Shown: positions 1 to 11,751 of the stretch, in pieces
Position numbering within the stretch: the stretch's first letter is position 1
How the letters are laid out: every line of letters starts with the position of its first letter
NCBI GenBank assembly: GCA_036872755.1
Contig: JAVHNS010000003.1
Span: forward strand, 1,116,001-1,180,000
Direction of reading: 5' to 3'
Source: Orbilia blumenaviensis
Lineage: Eukaryota > Ascomycota > Orbiliomycetes > Orbiliales > Orbiliaceae
Length of the DNA stretch: 64,000 nucleotides
Position numbers and translations under genes: made by a program
The notes under the pieces: model-generated
Told to the model about the DNA's origin: nothing
Seen by the model: the letters and a program-made list of their open reading frames with translations, nothing else
The model's database searches: none

Positions 1-1177
1 TCCGGCCACCCCTCGTGATTCAGTTTGGCGGGACCTTTTGGTGAGCATTGATGATTTGCTCCAGGTAATGGAGAACTGTTAAGCCAAAAGGCTGTGCATG
101 ATTTGAAAAGATAAAAACAAGATTCGTCTGGAACGCACCGACGAGAGAAATGGAGGGTTTCCATGGGGAGGTTTTGCGATGAAGAAGGATATAATCAATA
201 ATGAAATACCCGACTGCCAGAATCAAGAAGTCGTGTAAATGTATTCTCCGTAGTAACCAGAATGTGACTTTGTTGTAGAGACTGATTCTTAATTTACAAA
301 ACCTCCTACAAAATTATTTAAAATTAAATGTTTCGAAGCTTACTAGTCTATTAGTTTACCTAAGCCATATCGACAGTGCTATCTCGTAGCTAGAATGCGA
401 TTGGCACACGTGTGCACGTCATTCATGATCTACTATAGAAATACGAATATATAGAAACCTAGTTTAGTGTTGTTTTTGTGTTTTTGGACGTTGTTAATAT
501 GAATTGGTTATCCATGGGTGCCTGCTGTATCTGGACACTGACTATATCCTGCGGGTTCGTTGAACAATGAGGGTTTTTTATGATATTAGTTCGGTCTGAG
601 AAAGATTCATCCGTGCGCTGGTGTATTGTTGCCCTTGGGAAGAGAGAGAAATTCACATCGTCCAAAAACTGTAAAAGAATTTCAATATTTAATACGATAT
701 AAAGCTTTAAAGACTATATGCAATATTTCAGAATAGTCTGATAGGATGAGCTAGCACAAACTTTTTCTAAAGGACCTCTCATTTGATGGAAATCGACAAA
801 CTGCAGGTAAAAAAGACCACCTATTTTGACGCTACGAAGTTACTATTCTTAGTATATGTTGCCTATTCTTTAAACTGTGTTGCTCGATCGACATCCTGTT
901 GTTTTATCTTTTCGGGACAGTTGTGACAGGGATTTTAGCTTGCCCAGGTCTGTAACTTGCGTAGCTTGTTCACTGCCATTCTGACCTCTCGGCGCGACGG
1001 CGCGGCTGTGACTCTTCAGGTTTATCGGACGCGGACTTCAGCCTTGAGATTTTTTATAAAGAGTAGATGTTTCGGCTTCAGGTCCATTTGTTGACTAAAA
1101 TTCCACATCTTCCTCTCTGCAACCCGATCCCTCTCAAGGTCCCTAAAGCTATAAAGTATATAACGATATTAAGCAAG
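1..1177. other. Intergenic, no gene seen
   Basis: AT-rich sequence with stops in all frames. The short open stretches here have no recognisable domain and no splice-linked partners. The last few hundred bases must contain the promoter and leader of the NADAR gene. Confidence 0.6.
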
Positions 1178-2304
1178 ATGGCTGCATCGTCGAGCGCAAA
1201 CAACACAAAAATTGACACGGACAATGGGGTGTATTTCTGGAAGCCGGAGCAACCATTTGGTTTTCTCGGACAGTGGTACCCGTCGCCTTTCACAACCACT
1301 TCGCAAGATGGGACAAGCATTGAATACGAAAATTGCGAGCAGTGAGTTTCTCCATTTATTATCTACCATTTGCTCTTACCGGATCGGATTTGCGGTGTTA
1401 GTGCAGATTGCTCCCGCATCTTTCTCACTTTATATGTCCAATCCGGAAATAATTTGGAGCGATTTGTTGGAGTTGGCGAGGTTGAGAGGGTCAATAGTCG
1501 CTGCGGAGGCTAACTTATTGAGAAATCACTGTTGTACCGATGATTTTACAGGTACATGATGCACCAGAAAGGTAAAAAATCAAGATTTATGTCGCCGATA
1601 GTCATTTTAATGACTTGTTGGATATGTATAATATGTGGGCACTAGGGGAAGTGGTCGTGGATCTCTCCACTTGCCTGCCCACGTGCTTTCGCCCTAGCTG
1701 TTCTCAAGTTTAAGGGACTTGTAGAACCATATTCACCAGTGGCGTTTTATATGCAAGCAATCCGGGACAACCCCCGTTTCTAACTATCGAGCTTCCCAAT
1801 GCATGGGTATAGGGGTACTGTTCGCCCCCGACAGTGAAGCTACTGGGGAAATTCTAGCAAAAGGTCTCCACCCAGGTAATATCAAGGCTCTGGGCCGCGC
1901 TATTCCGAATTTCGATGAGGATACCTGGAAAAAGAATCGATACGAGATTGTCGTCCAGGGGAACTATTACAAGTTCACACAAAACGAGCAGCTGAGGAAA
2001 TCACTATTGGAAACTGGGAACAAAGAGTTGGTATGTTAACGGGTTTGATGCCATTTTGGTCTTCTATACAACCCTGAGGTTTGAGGATGGATTTCGAGAT
2101 GGATTGGATACTGACAGTGTTGGGCAGGTCGAAGCATCTCCTCTGGATCGGATCTGGGGGGTTGGATTTGGCGCAGTGAAAGCGCCAAAAAACCGACAAA
2201 GATGGGGGCTGAACCTCCTCGGGAAGGCGTTGATGGATGTTAGAGAAAGAATTCGAGAAGAACAGAACGCAGAAGAAGAAACCAAAACGGAGGAGGTTCA
2301 TTAA
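1178..2304 (+). CDS. NADAR-domain protein (YbiA-like)
   Basis: Four exons: 1178-1341, 1552-1571, 1813-2030 and 2128-2304, giving 192 aa. The protein is essentially one NADAR domain. Visible signatures are FLGQWYPSPF near the start, YENCEQYMMHQK across the first two junctions, IKALGR and NFDEDTWKKNRYEIV in the middle, and EASPLDRIWGVGF then NLLGKALMDVRERI at the end. The conserved Glu of the CEQ motif is present. NADAR proteins of the YbiA/DarT-associated superfamily are N-glycosidases, acting on riboflavin intermediates or removing ADP-ribose from nucleic acid bases; the substrate here is unknown. The start at 1178 gives the usual short N-terminus, although an in-frame ATG exists at 1067. The second exon is only 20 nt and carries the active-site junction. 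Confidence 0.9.
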
Positions 2305-3521
2305 TGGACTATCATCCGAGGCCGTCTTATCTTAGTGCGGGGATTCCCGCAAATTTTTTATTTTTTTCATCTTGATATTGTACTTCTGCCTGATCCGCCC
2401 ATCATACTAGGGCGGACGTTTAATGGACTCCTGGTATTGCTTATTGGGAATATGAATACATGAATCCGATGGACACATGCACGTCGGAAATTGAGTACAT
2501 GGTGAGACTCGCAAATTCCTCCACCCTTTTTTTTTGGGGGGGAAACATGCTAGCAAATGGGACCAATGCACCGTACTATGTATATACATATCGTGAAGTT
2601 AAGGTCCAAGTACTTGGAGGTTACTCCTGGTACCTGTTTCGAGTGTTTACTGCCACGATCAAGGAGCCTGCGGGTAGATTCCTCTCGCTAAGTTAGGCAC
2701 CCGCTCCTTACCTAAGAGGATTTGGTAGCGACGATGTCCCTCCGGTTCCTGCGGCGTATGGCAGCCTGGCAAGAAATATTCACATGTTTTTGAGGGCTTG
2801 AATTTTATTTACCATCAGTATTGATATATCTCGGCTCCGAGAAAAAACCAGGAAACGAGCATGCATTAGCAGGAGGGGTACAATTTGATACTTTCCACGC
2901 AGCATCAGTCTATCAAACTCGAACAGCTTACGCGAGTTAGGATTCGGCGGGTAACATAACATCTAGTATCTTCAAAACCCATTATATTATATTTCTTGTT
3001 TAGAAAGAGGAACCTGAATTAAAGCCACTCGGCTCGGTACTTGTTAACCTACGTAAAGTGCAGAGTATGTGCTCTATTGCATATATTCTGAGGCTTAAGC
3101 TAGTGTGCTGCATGCTGGCTACGTTGAGGGCTCCAGAACTAGGCGGCGGTGGCAGCTAGTAGTGGCATTCTCTGCAAAGGTGATAGATTCCTATTACAAA
3201 TCTCGCAATCCTAAATGTCATTGTGGTGGCGTCGGATCATTAGCATCACGATCTAGAAAAGGCATATCCTTTGATTTTAGAAACCTTTAATTTTTTTAAG
3301 GCTCAAGCGCAGGATATCTAGCAGGAATCTGGTAGCTTTAAGCTTCGAGAAGCTCTGTTTGGAACAGCCATGCGCGGGATTAAGGATGGTGTTGTGGCCA
3401 ACCAATCAATCCCACTCCAGCCTCAGCTTCAAGGATGCCCGCTCATCGCCCAATGCCTACTCGATCTAACTTCAACTTCCACGCGATACACTAAAAAAAG
3501 CCGGCGTACCCGATTATCACG
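2305..3521. other. Intergenic between NADAR gene and HbrB-like gene
   Basis: No convincing coding region. A CT/T-rich patch and several short open frames occur, none with a domain. A short ATG frame at about 3451 reads MPTRSNFNFHAIH then stops; it lies just upstream of the next gene and could be an upstream ORF or part of an unrecognised first exon. Confidence 0.5.
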
Positions 3522-5235
3522 ATGCCACCCGTGGGTCCTCATCGGAGGACCCATCAGCGGACCCCAGCTCTAACCCGCTCACCCTCCGCCGACTCCTCCT
3601 CCGACTCCTCGACATCAACTACGAACACCGTTGTTTCAACTGCGCACGGCTTAGTCCGTCAGAATCGGCATCATGAACAAGGTGCTGGCTATTTCGAACC
3701 GTCGTTGACTACGACCTCACAGGTAGCTGCCGCCGCTGCTGCTGTCGCGAGAGAATCTGCAAGGAAACATTCCCAGTCAGACCCGTCTCCACCTACAACG
3801 GGAACCGGTACTTCCTCATCGATGCCCCTAAGTGCGGCAGGGGCGGCAGCCCTAGCTGCAATGCCAAAGATGGACCGAAACCAATCGGCTGGGCATGAAA
3901 AAGAGAAGAAAGAATCCAAAATGAAGATATTCTCAAAACCTCTAAGAGCAGCACAATCAGCCCAGGCTATGAAAATAGTCGACACAAAGCCGCTTCCATC
4001 GCCCTCGAAGTTGGCTGCGCCGATGCCTCGAATACCTTCTGTTTCTAGCGCCGATGGAAGTCGACGGCCGTCATTTACGTCTACCATTTCGGATACTCTC
4101 TACTCAAGCTCCCCACCCACATCGTCGCATAGCCACAAACATCATCTACTTCTGAGAGGCAGAAAAGAGCAGCCCCTATCCAGTGCGAACTCTAATTCGA
4201 AGCTCATCTCAGAAGGATCAAGTATCTATAATTTCAATCCTAACAGTCCATCTACCGCGAATTTCCCGGTCTCTGGTAGCGTAAACCCTAGTCAGAAAAC
4301 TCTCCTTACAAATGCCGATATCAAGCACGTAGTAGGCGTTGTTTCAGGGAAAGACAAAGACTCTGTTGGAGAGCAAGCACTTGAAGAGGTGTGGCCATTA
4401 TTGAGGAATAGGGTTCTCCCCTTGTTCAATGGAGAGGGCCTGAGAACACCGGTCGAGGACCTAAACAAACTTGTTATGTAAGTGTCGAGTTTTGCGGTTC
4501 TCGGAAATACGCTATCTAATGAGAAAGTAGTGTCCACATCAGACGCCAGGTAGAGAAGAAATCTGCGATTCTCTTAATAGATGATATTCAAACCTTACTG
4601 GAATTAGGAATGCCAGTACTCGATAATGGGTTGGCCAAACTTACTGATGTGCGGCTGATTCCTCGACTCGTTGAGATTTGGAACTTTGTCTTCAGTACTA
4701 TCCTTCCTTACTTTGAAGCAGTATTTTTACCTCTTCAACAGGAGTTCAAGGGAATTGGAACTGTCTTAAGCTCGAGGGAGGCGAGGGAAGTATGGGGAGC
4801 ACCCGACCAAAGGCTTGACCTCCGACGTATGGCTCTTATAAGCTACCGGGATACTATTATACTGCCGCTCTATACTCGGCTCCATGGTGAGTGACTACGC
4901 AATGCGGAAAATAAAATCCGTATCTAATTTAATATTTCGTGCTAGCAATATTCTCAAAACTTCAACTTGACTTCGACGCTTTGCCGAATGTCACAGAAAC
5001 CGTTGGCCGAGTTCTACAGTGTGTGAGTGTTCTCGCTTCGATTTTGTCGAATGATGACAAACAGACGAAGATGGATGAGCTGGCGAAAACAATGAAACAT
5101 AACTGGCTTGGCCGCGGGCGAACCGGGCGTAACAGGCGTGGGTTTGTCGGTACAAAGACGCGAGCCCTCGGGAGTGCAAATTCACTTGGCTCGAATCATG
5201 GTTTCGGGGATCTGACTGTGACGGTGACCGAGTAG
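3522..5235 (+). CDS. HbrB/Bit61-like TORC2 subunit
   Basis: Three exons: 3522-4477, 4531-4886 and 4946-5235, giving 533 aa. The first roughly 260 residues are low complexity and rich in Ser, Pro, Thr and Ala. The remainder is the conserved helical HbrB domain, from LTNADIKHVVGVVSGKD through ALEEVWPLLRNRVLPLFNGEG, the VLDNGLAKLTDVRLIPRLVE and ILPYFEAVFLPLQQEF segments, to the basic tail. Proteins of this family (Bit61 in yeast, HbrB in Aspergillus, PRR5 in animals) are non-catalytic TORC2 components acting in polarity and actin control. The junction codons L-V-I-V-H-I-R and R-L-H-A-I-F restore the domain cleanly. The start is the first ATG of the long frame; an additional 5' exon cannot be excluded because family members often begin with a short SNFNF-like motif, which appears upstream out of frame. 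Confidence 0.85.
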
Positions 5236-6608
5236 GGCCATATTCAGTGGCACACAAAATTCGAGCTTTAGAGGAGCTTTTATATCTCTGTGATTTATGA
5301 TCTAGGATGGGCCGGGCTATATCTGGATGCCTGCTGCAGTTTTTTGCTATATCCCTAATACTCCATTGTCGGTTCCAGAGGGACATGCTGCATCTTGTCC
5401 TTTCTATTCCTTGAGCCTCAAAGGTCATCTCGAAGGAATGTAGCACCTCTTAAAGAGCTGTAACTCATCCTCTGTCTAGGGCAAATCGTTGCAAAGAGGC
5501 CTTCTCTAGGCGATATCATGGTCCACCAGCATAAACAGTTGGCATGCCTTTTCGACCAGGTTAGCGTTACGGCAACGGCGACGGAGCCATGGCAAACCTG
5601 GTTCAAACGAATTTCTGTCAAAATGGCGCACTGGAGGGTTAAAATAAGAATTACCTGAGGGAACTGGCCAGGTATTCGAGAATATCAAATGACGGCCGTT
5701 TTTTAGGGTTTAAGCCTCACGAGTCCGCCTCTATCTAGGTGACATGTAGCTTGTGGGCTTTCAAGGGGTGCATTCACGGTGTTAATTATACTAATTTTAA
5801 GTATTTCCTATATTATGGGTCTTATGCAGACAGGGGCAGCATTTTCTCCTCATCTCTCATTTCTCAAGGTTTCATTTACAAGCGCTTGCTAATCTAAATG
5901 ATATCTAATTCCAGTTTTGTAATAATCTAAATTCCATGCTGCTGTGTCTGGGAGCAAAACAAGAAAATATCAATTGCAACGTCTCCTAAAAACTACTTCC
6001 CGATATGATTTCCAGACTTTGAGGCTTCTGTAGGGTGGCCGTCAGTCTACGGCACAACTCATGATTTAGCAGTTCGATGTTCATTCTCTCCGTAGGATGT
6101 AGAGCAATGGGGTTTCAAAGCGAACCCTATTTGCCTTTAACGCATTCCCTCAGGAAGTGGTATTCTCATATAGATTTATATAAGTCTACCTACGTCCGGA
6201 GGATTTGTTACCCGCACAATACAAGGGACAAGCGCACGCGCCACCCACGTGAGTGGGGTTTAAATCCGGTCACCAATATACGAGCTAATTCTTGCTACAG
6301 GAGCACCGTATTTCCGCGAATATCTTGTTATACCTAAGGAATAGCTAGTAACTTATGAGCAAAATCAATCATAGCAAAAGGATATATCGATGAATACGGT
6401 ATATCTCCTGCTAATTGTTCAACCATGCGTGTTAGAAACTCTTTATAACTATCTTGATCAGCTGTATTTTGCTTGATACGCTTTAGAAATTTGACTTCTC
6501 CCCCCTAAATTATTTTTATTCTGTTACATCTACACAGGGCATATAGAACACAAAATTCGTATATTTTTGATTAAATTATAAACGCGGATAAGTCTAACAC
6601 CATCTCAG
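5236..6608. other. Intergenic, AT-rich
   Basis: No gene recognised. Composition becomes more AT-rich from about 5.7 kb, continuing to about 9.8 kb around the two secreted-protein genes. Confidence 0.5.
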
Positions 6609-7525
6609 ATGCATATAAGACCAGTTACTTTGGCTGCATTTGCAGTAACATGTCTCTCACCGGCTACCTCATATTGTGTATCAGAATCTGACATGCTCGA
6701 ACGGATGCTGAATACCGTTCGATCTTATGGATACATGATGTCGAATTCAAACCTACAGAACCCGGCGAAAATTAAAGCAGAAGGTCCGTCACGCCTGGAG
6801 GCAAAGACAGGTATTCTTTGGGTATAATTCAATTCATTCTAATAATATAATCCTTTTCCGTGATTAACTGACCTATTTACGTGCTGTCTGGATTCAAAAA
6901 GGATATATTGGAGCGTGCGAATGACGTGGATAAAAACCTTTCAACCGACATCACCTATTTCAACGGACCGACGTCGAATTTTACTGCAATATCCTCGGAC
7001 AGTGCAAATAGATTTAGTGTATTGTATGAAAATGTAAGTTCTCTATTTAGGTATATATTGTTTGCAACGAAAAATATCAGAGGTAGGTACCCCATTCTGT
7101 ACCATCATACGCTAATACTCGGATGTAATTCCGATGGAACTTGGATATTATAATATTAGCTCGCAAATAATCAATGCCAATTCCTCAATCAGCTGGCAAC
7201 AGTACCTGCGAGAATGGGCCTGACGACTAAAACCGAGCTAGGAAACTATCGTTCAATACTTACATGGTTCTATACTTTCTACCATACTCAGATAGTAAGT
7301 GACAACCTTGAACAGTACCAATCCACTGCAACGCGGATCAGAAGTAGCATTGATTCTAACATATCGGATATCTGTGTACAGAGACTATATGCACGACTTG
7401 TGGATACATTTTATTTCAGCGACCTGGATTTGGACTTAGATATTCCATTGTTAAATTTGAACCGCGGGGTTGAAAACTTTAGAGTCTGCATCGGCAATGT
7501 CATTACTAAGTGGAGTGGTACTTAG
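6609..7525 (+). CDS. Predicted secreted protein A, unknown function
   Basis: Model of three exons: 6609-6821, 6902-7033 and 7193-7525, giving 225 aa. It opens with a signal-peptide-like stretch (MHIRPVTLAAFAVTCLSPATS), followed by a helical-looking region with SDMLERMLNTV, DILERANDVDKNLS and TKTELGNYRS, and ends IPLLNLNRGVENF...VITKWSGT. One Asn-Phe-Thr and one Asn-Leu-Ser sequon are seen. No known domain was recognised. A GTAAGT at 7293 could start a further intron, but the frame is open through it, so I read across. The gene at 8221 has the same exon layout and a matching C-terminal motif, so the two look like diverged tandem copies. The first donor (GTATAA) is weak and the model is tentative. 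Confidence 0.5.
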
Positions 7526-8220
7526 ATTATATATTCTTTAGGGTGCACCGGGTGGCGGTGATACAAATATATTGCTGTATCGGATGCACATTCACTTATA
7601 ATCAATTCACTATAGTTCCTTGACAGCCTCGGATTTATCTATACAAGCATATATTGAATTCTTGGTACCCGCATAGGACGTTATCGCAATCGAAGATTAT
7701 ACGATATATAAACCCTATTTTGGATTTTTCAAATGGGATTTAATCCGTTGTTTGACGTCCCCATAAATACCAAGAGCTTGTCTCTCAAAAACACCTTACT
7801 CCCACACCAAGTTACCTAGAAATAAAAATCATTAATGTCTCTGCGTTTTGGGATCCCGATTTAGGATTTCCTTTTAGACTAGGCACCTCTCTATGCAATA
7901 ATCGATTAATCGTGCACAAACATACGCGATAGCATAAGTATTCTACAGATCGTCTAAACCCACTCAGATATATTCGTAGCGGGTTTGACCAGTTTTTCTA
8001 ATTGATCGCTTGGACGCGCATACTTTTTAGATAACGGGACTACTAGCACGTGCGACCGCTAGACTTATAGGGACATATATCAAGAAACTCGTTCGCGCTC
8101 AGAAATTGCTTATACATGCTATATACCATCCGAAAACCCTTCGACTTCACTATAAATCCCTGTCTAAGGTATGCCCAACTGGTTAATAATTACCAAATAG
8201 CAATACCACACTATATTAAA
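7526..8220. other. Intergenic between the two secreted-protein genes
   Basis: AT-rich sequence with no coding signal recognised. Confidence 0.5.
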
Positions 8221-9158
8221 ATGTTAATACGGAAATTAGTCTCGTCTGTGGCCCTCTTGGTGCCTTTTGCCATTACTTTAGAAATTGAACGAAGGGATGT
8301 GGATGTCCAGCATTTACTGGCCGCGCTACCACGATTCGGAAAATCCTACTCATTAGCCGCCGTAGCTGTGTACAAACTCAAGTTTTCGAGCGCAGATGAA
8401 TTTTCCAATGGGCAAGAAGGTCTTTGGGTTTGGTCCCTATATCCGAGACTACTAACCAAAGGAGCAGATCATTTTTTACTAATACATCGATAAATATCTA
8501 AACAGACTACTACAGTAACTTTTATGAATGACATGGCGGAATCTGTTTCTGGATACGCAGATGGCTTCAGGGAATTTTCGGAAGCTACCAATATTACCGA
8601 GATACAGGGAGAAAAACTTAGTAAAGCATACAAGCTGGTATTTATATCCTTTCTAACCCACGCTAAGCAATCTCCCACACGAGAAAGGTTCTTTAAGGAT
8701 GTCAGCTTACCTTATAAAATTTGAACCAGTTCTGTGAGAGTCAGTGTGGGTACTTCACCGAACTAGTATCTCTACGATCGGATCTCCAAGGCTTCGAAAA
8801 GGTTACCGAGTTCTTCCAACTTGAACGAAATATGGAAGCGAGCCTTTCTAATGTCAATGGGGCACAGGTGGTAAGTTTTGATATTAATACCCGAGTCTAA
8901 TCATGCAATAGCAGCAAAAGATATCAAGAAGTCATTAATTCGACTGCATTTTTTATTGGTTCGTTCTAACAACTGTTTCACTACTAGGAACTATATGTGA
9001 GTATTGAAGATGTGATCAAGGCCAACAAACAAGAAAGTCACACAGGATCCCTTTTAAATTTAAACAATGGGGAGGAAACATTTACGGAAGCTATTAATCC
9101 AGCTATCACTGCTTGGAGAAATAGGTACGAGCCGGCTACCTGTAGTCAAGGTTTATGA
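8221..9158 (+). CDS. Predicted secreted protein B, unknown function (likely paralogue of A)
   Basis: Model of four exons: 8221-8419, 8516-8637, 8730-8870 and 8988-9158, giving 210 aa. A signal-peptide-like start (MLIRKLVSSVALLVPFAITL) is followed by a polar, probably helical body containing SVSGYADGFREFSEATNIT, SLRSDLQGFEKVTEFF and SIEDVIKANKQESH. It ends with GSLLNLNNGEETF...AITAWRNR and a short Cys-containing tail. The C-terminal LLNLN-x-G-x-E-x-F and IT-x-W pattern repeats that of the upstream gene, and both have signal peptide, junction and helical segment in the same order. No known family was recognised. A possible extra small exon near 8915-8960 was left out because its phase does not fit. 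Function is unknown; a secreted effector role would be a guess. Confidence 0.5.
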
Positions 9159-10126
9159 GCTACAAGTGAGGTACCATACATTGCATCGAAGAGGTTGCCG
9201 CGTAACCTTAAGCTTCTTATCATGGCTAAAATTAGTTCAAAATATGCGCCTCCATTCAAGGCAATTCAATATCAATAATAATTGTTGCAATAAAAGTCCT
9301 ACCTCGAGCCCAGTAAATAACGATTAACAGACCCATATCACAGTTCTAGCCATAGTCCCAGTTACACCTACGTGTCTGCTTATTCGTATAGGCCTGACCA
9401 TTTTGCCTATGCAGTAGTAACTTCTTGCGCTTGCATGCGAATCCTTGAGCTATAAACTAATTACAAAGACACCAGTTCCGGTTGGCAGTACAGCTCTTAA
9501 GTCCACCAGTTTACTTATATAAACTTATCTACCATCGGCTTATACCATTTTAATATTGATAAACATAGGCCTTTGCACAATTGTGGTCAACGGTGCCTGG
9601 GACCGAGACTAGGCATTTGCATGTAAAATAGGAGCGCCTCTCTCGACTCCTTTGATGCCGTACCTTATACGTAACATGTACACGTACTGTACAGCCCCTG
9701 AGCTCTGTTCATTGGTAATGGATGCCCCCCTGAACCCTAAGTCTGCATGGCAGTACGACTACCAGCCCTAGATTGACTTACCAGGAGTACCCACATTTGA
9801 ATTTAACGATAGAACCATGCTAGAATATTCGAACAGGCCAGGCTTATCCTTCCTCTTTTCATTCAACAGGCAGCTTTTGATAGTTTAACGCCGCGTTGTT
9901 TCCAAGCAGTCAACCCAAAATCCAACAGACCTCACAAAAAACCACCACTCCCTCTCTCTCCAAAAGAAACAAACCCATTCCACGAATGACATCCGGCGGC
10001 TGCGCACAATTTCAAAGCTCAAGCACCGCCTCCCCACCTTTCCCTTTTCTCCTCTCTCTTTCTCTTCTATAAATTCACTCCCTCGGCTTCCGAAAGGGCC
10101 TCGGGGTGTCCCGATTTCCGCCGGCA
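9159..10126. other. Intergenic upstream of LSM1
   Basis: No gene seen. The last 200 bases are rich in pyrimidine runs (CCACTCCCTCTCTC near 9950 and CTCTCTTTCTCTTC near 10055), typical of fungal promoters and leaders. Confidence 0.5.
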
Positions 10127-10836
10127 ATGGACGTCCCCGGTGTCTTCCCGGAACCACTGCCTCCACAGGTCTTCACGACTGGAGCGCAGCTGCTGGATCT
10201 TACTGATAGTACGTTACATCGGGCATACAGTTTGCGACGTGGCGTCGCCTGGAGCTATGCAAGCTAACCGACCACCTTTCTCCCCCCCTCCTTCTTCGGG
10301 TATTATAGAGAAGCTTGTCATCGTGCTTCGAGATGGACGGAAGCTTATTGGGACATTAAGAAGTTATGATCAATACGGTAAATCGGCCCCACAACCACCC
10401 CTACCCCCTTTGAGAAGCTTAATATAAGTCCTGCAAGGATTCTTTGATATAGGTCTGACGTCTTGTTTCTCCTTTCTTAGCAAACCTTGTCCTCCAGGAT
10501 ACCATCGAACGGTTATACTCCCAAAACCTCTACGCCGATGTCCCGCGAGGATGTTATATAGTTCGTGGCGAGAACGTCCTATTATTAGGGGAGATAGTAA
10601 GCAAGCTTCTAAGATTATATATACCCCCCTTTTGGCATTCTACTTAGGTATTAATGTGTTCGCCACTCCTCCAGGACCTCGATAAGGAAGACGATACCCC
10701 TCTAAAACAAGCCACGGTTGATGAAATATACGATGCCCAACGGGCAGAAAACACTTACAAAAAGCAGAGGGAAAAGAAAAAAGCTAAGAAGCTCCACAGT
10801 CTTGGATTCGAAGCAGAGAATGAGTTGATTCTATAG
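10127..10836 (+). CDS. LSM1: U6 snRNA-associated Sm-like protein LSm1
   Basis: Four exons: 10127-10208, 10309-10377, 10481-10596 and 10675-10836, giving 142 aa. The Sm fold is clear: Sm1 spans DLTDKKLVIVLRDGRKLIG with LRSYDQYANLVLQDTIER, and Sm2 is the GCYIVRGENVLLLGEID segment. The C-terminal basic helix (YKKQREKKKAKK) and LGFEAENE tail match fungal LSm1. LSm1 distinguishes the cytoplasmic Lsm1-7 ring, which with Pat1 binds oligoadenylated mRNA 3' ends and promotes decapping. Length is near the usual 130-170 residues. All four junctions fall at family-consistent codons. Confidence 0.93.
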
Positions 10837-10874
10837 AATGGAACCAGCTGTTTTCTGCCTCTTGTGGTATATAG

Positions 10875-11367
10875 GAACCAGTTGAATCCGGCGGTGGTTA
10901 TCAAGAGGTTGAATAGAGAGACAGGAGAGGTGTCCTATGAGCTTGGAGGGAAAAGATATGGGTTTGTGCAGAAGAGGAGTGATGATTCGGAGCATTCAAC
11001 GAACTCGATGCTTTCGACTGTGTTAGAAGATCCAGATGGTGAGGAGGCGGCCGAAAGAGAATATAATATGGCCTACGGACAGGGGGGTAGCGAATGGGGT
11101 GAGGGGGGTGAAGAGGATCATGAAGATGGCGAGGAAGAAGACGATGAAGAAGATGATGATGAGGATGGTTTTGAAGGAGAAGATAGCGATGACCATAGTG
11201 ATGAGTACGATGAGGACGCAGGTGGAGATGTAGGCGAAGAGGACGAGGACAACCAACGTGGCGGTGGCAGCAGTAGTCCGAGCAACATCAGCCAATCAGG
11301 GGATTCTGACAATAGAGGGGGTGTTAGGCTGGGGGGCAACTTCAACTGGTGGGTGATACGGGACTAG
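10875..11367 (+). CDS. Acidic open frame downstream of LSM1, status uncertain
   Basis: An open frame follows the LSM1 stop by about 40 nt. It reads NQLNPAVVIKRLNRETGEVS and GKRYGFVQKRSDD, then a long Asp/Glu block and a Gly/Ser tail ending WWVIRD. There is no ATG before the methionine near 11008, so it cannot be a simple single-exon gene with this N-terminus. A TATATAG acceptor sits just before it (ending at 10874), so it could be a 3' exon of an alternative LSM1 transcript or of an unrecognised gene. The acidic repeat (GATGAAGAAGATGAT-type codons) may simply be low-complexity sequence. No domain was recognised. Confidence 0.3.
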
Positions 11368-11751
11368 GGTGAATCGTCAGTACTGAAAATTATTACACAC
11401 CTCAAACATTAGAAGAAAAGGAACGGCATTGGATGGTTTTATCGATACCAACCTATCCTTGCCCAGGACGAGTTTTTAGCAATTCTAGAAAATACTAATA
11501 AAAGCATCGCAATCACAGCTCGGTTCATTAGAACCTTGCTATTGGAGTTCTCGTCAAGTGTTCTGGTCCGGTTTTCGTTGTGCTCGATTATGTAAAACAA
11601 TAGAATTCGTGGATGCTCATTACAAATCTCCTTATATGGATCTTGTAATGTTCCGTGTCAAGATATATCCAGGCATGCCCTGGAAAGCTCGGGCCACCTC
11701 ATGGAGGTTGGTTTACGAGACCAAGCAAACTCTTTCTTTACAAAGGGTGAT

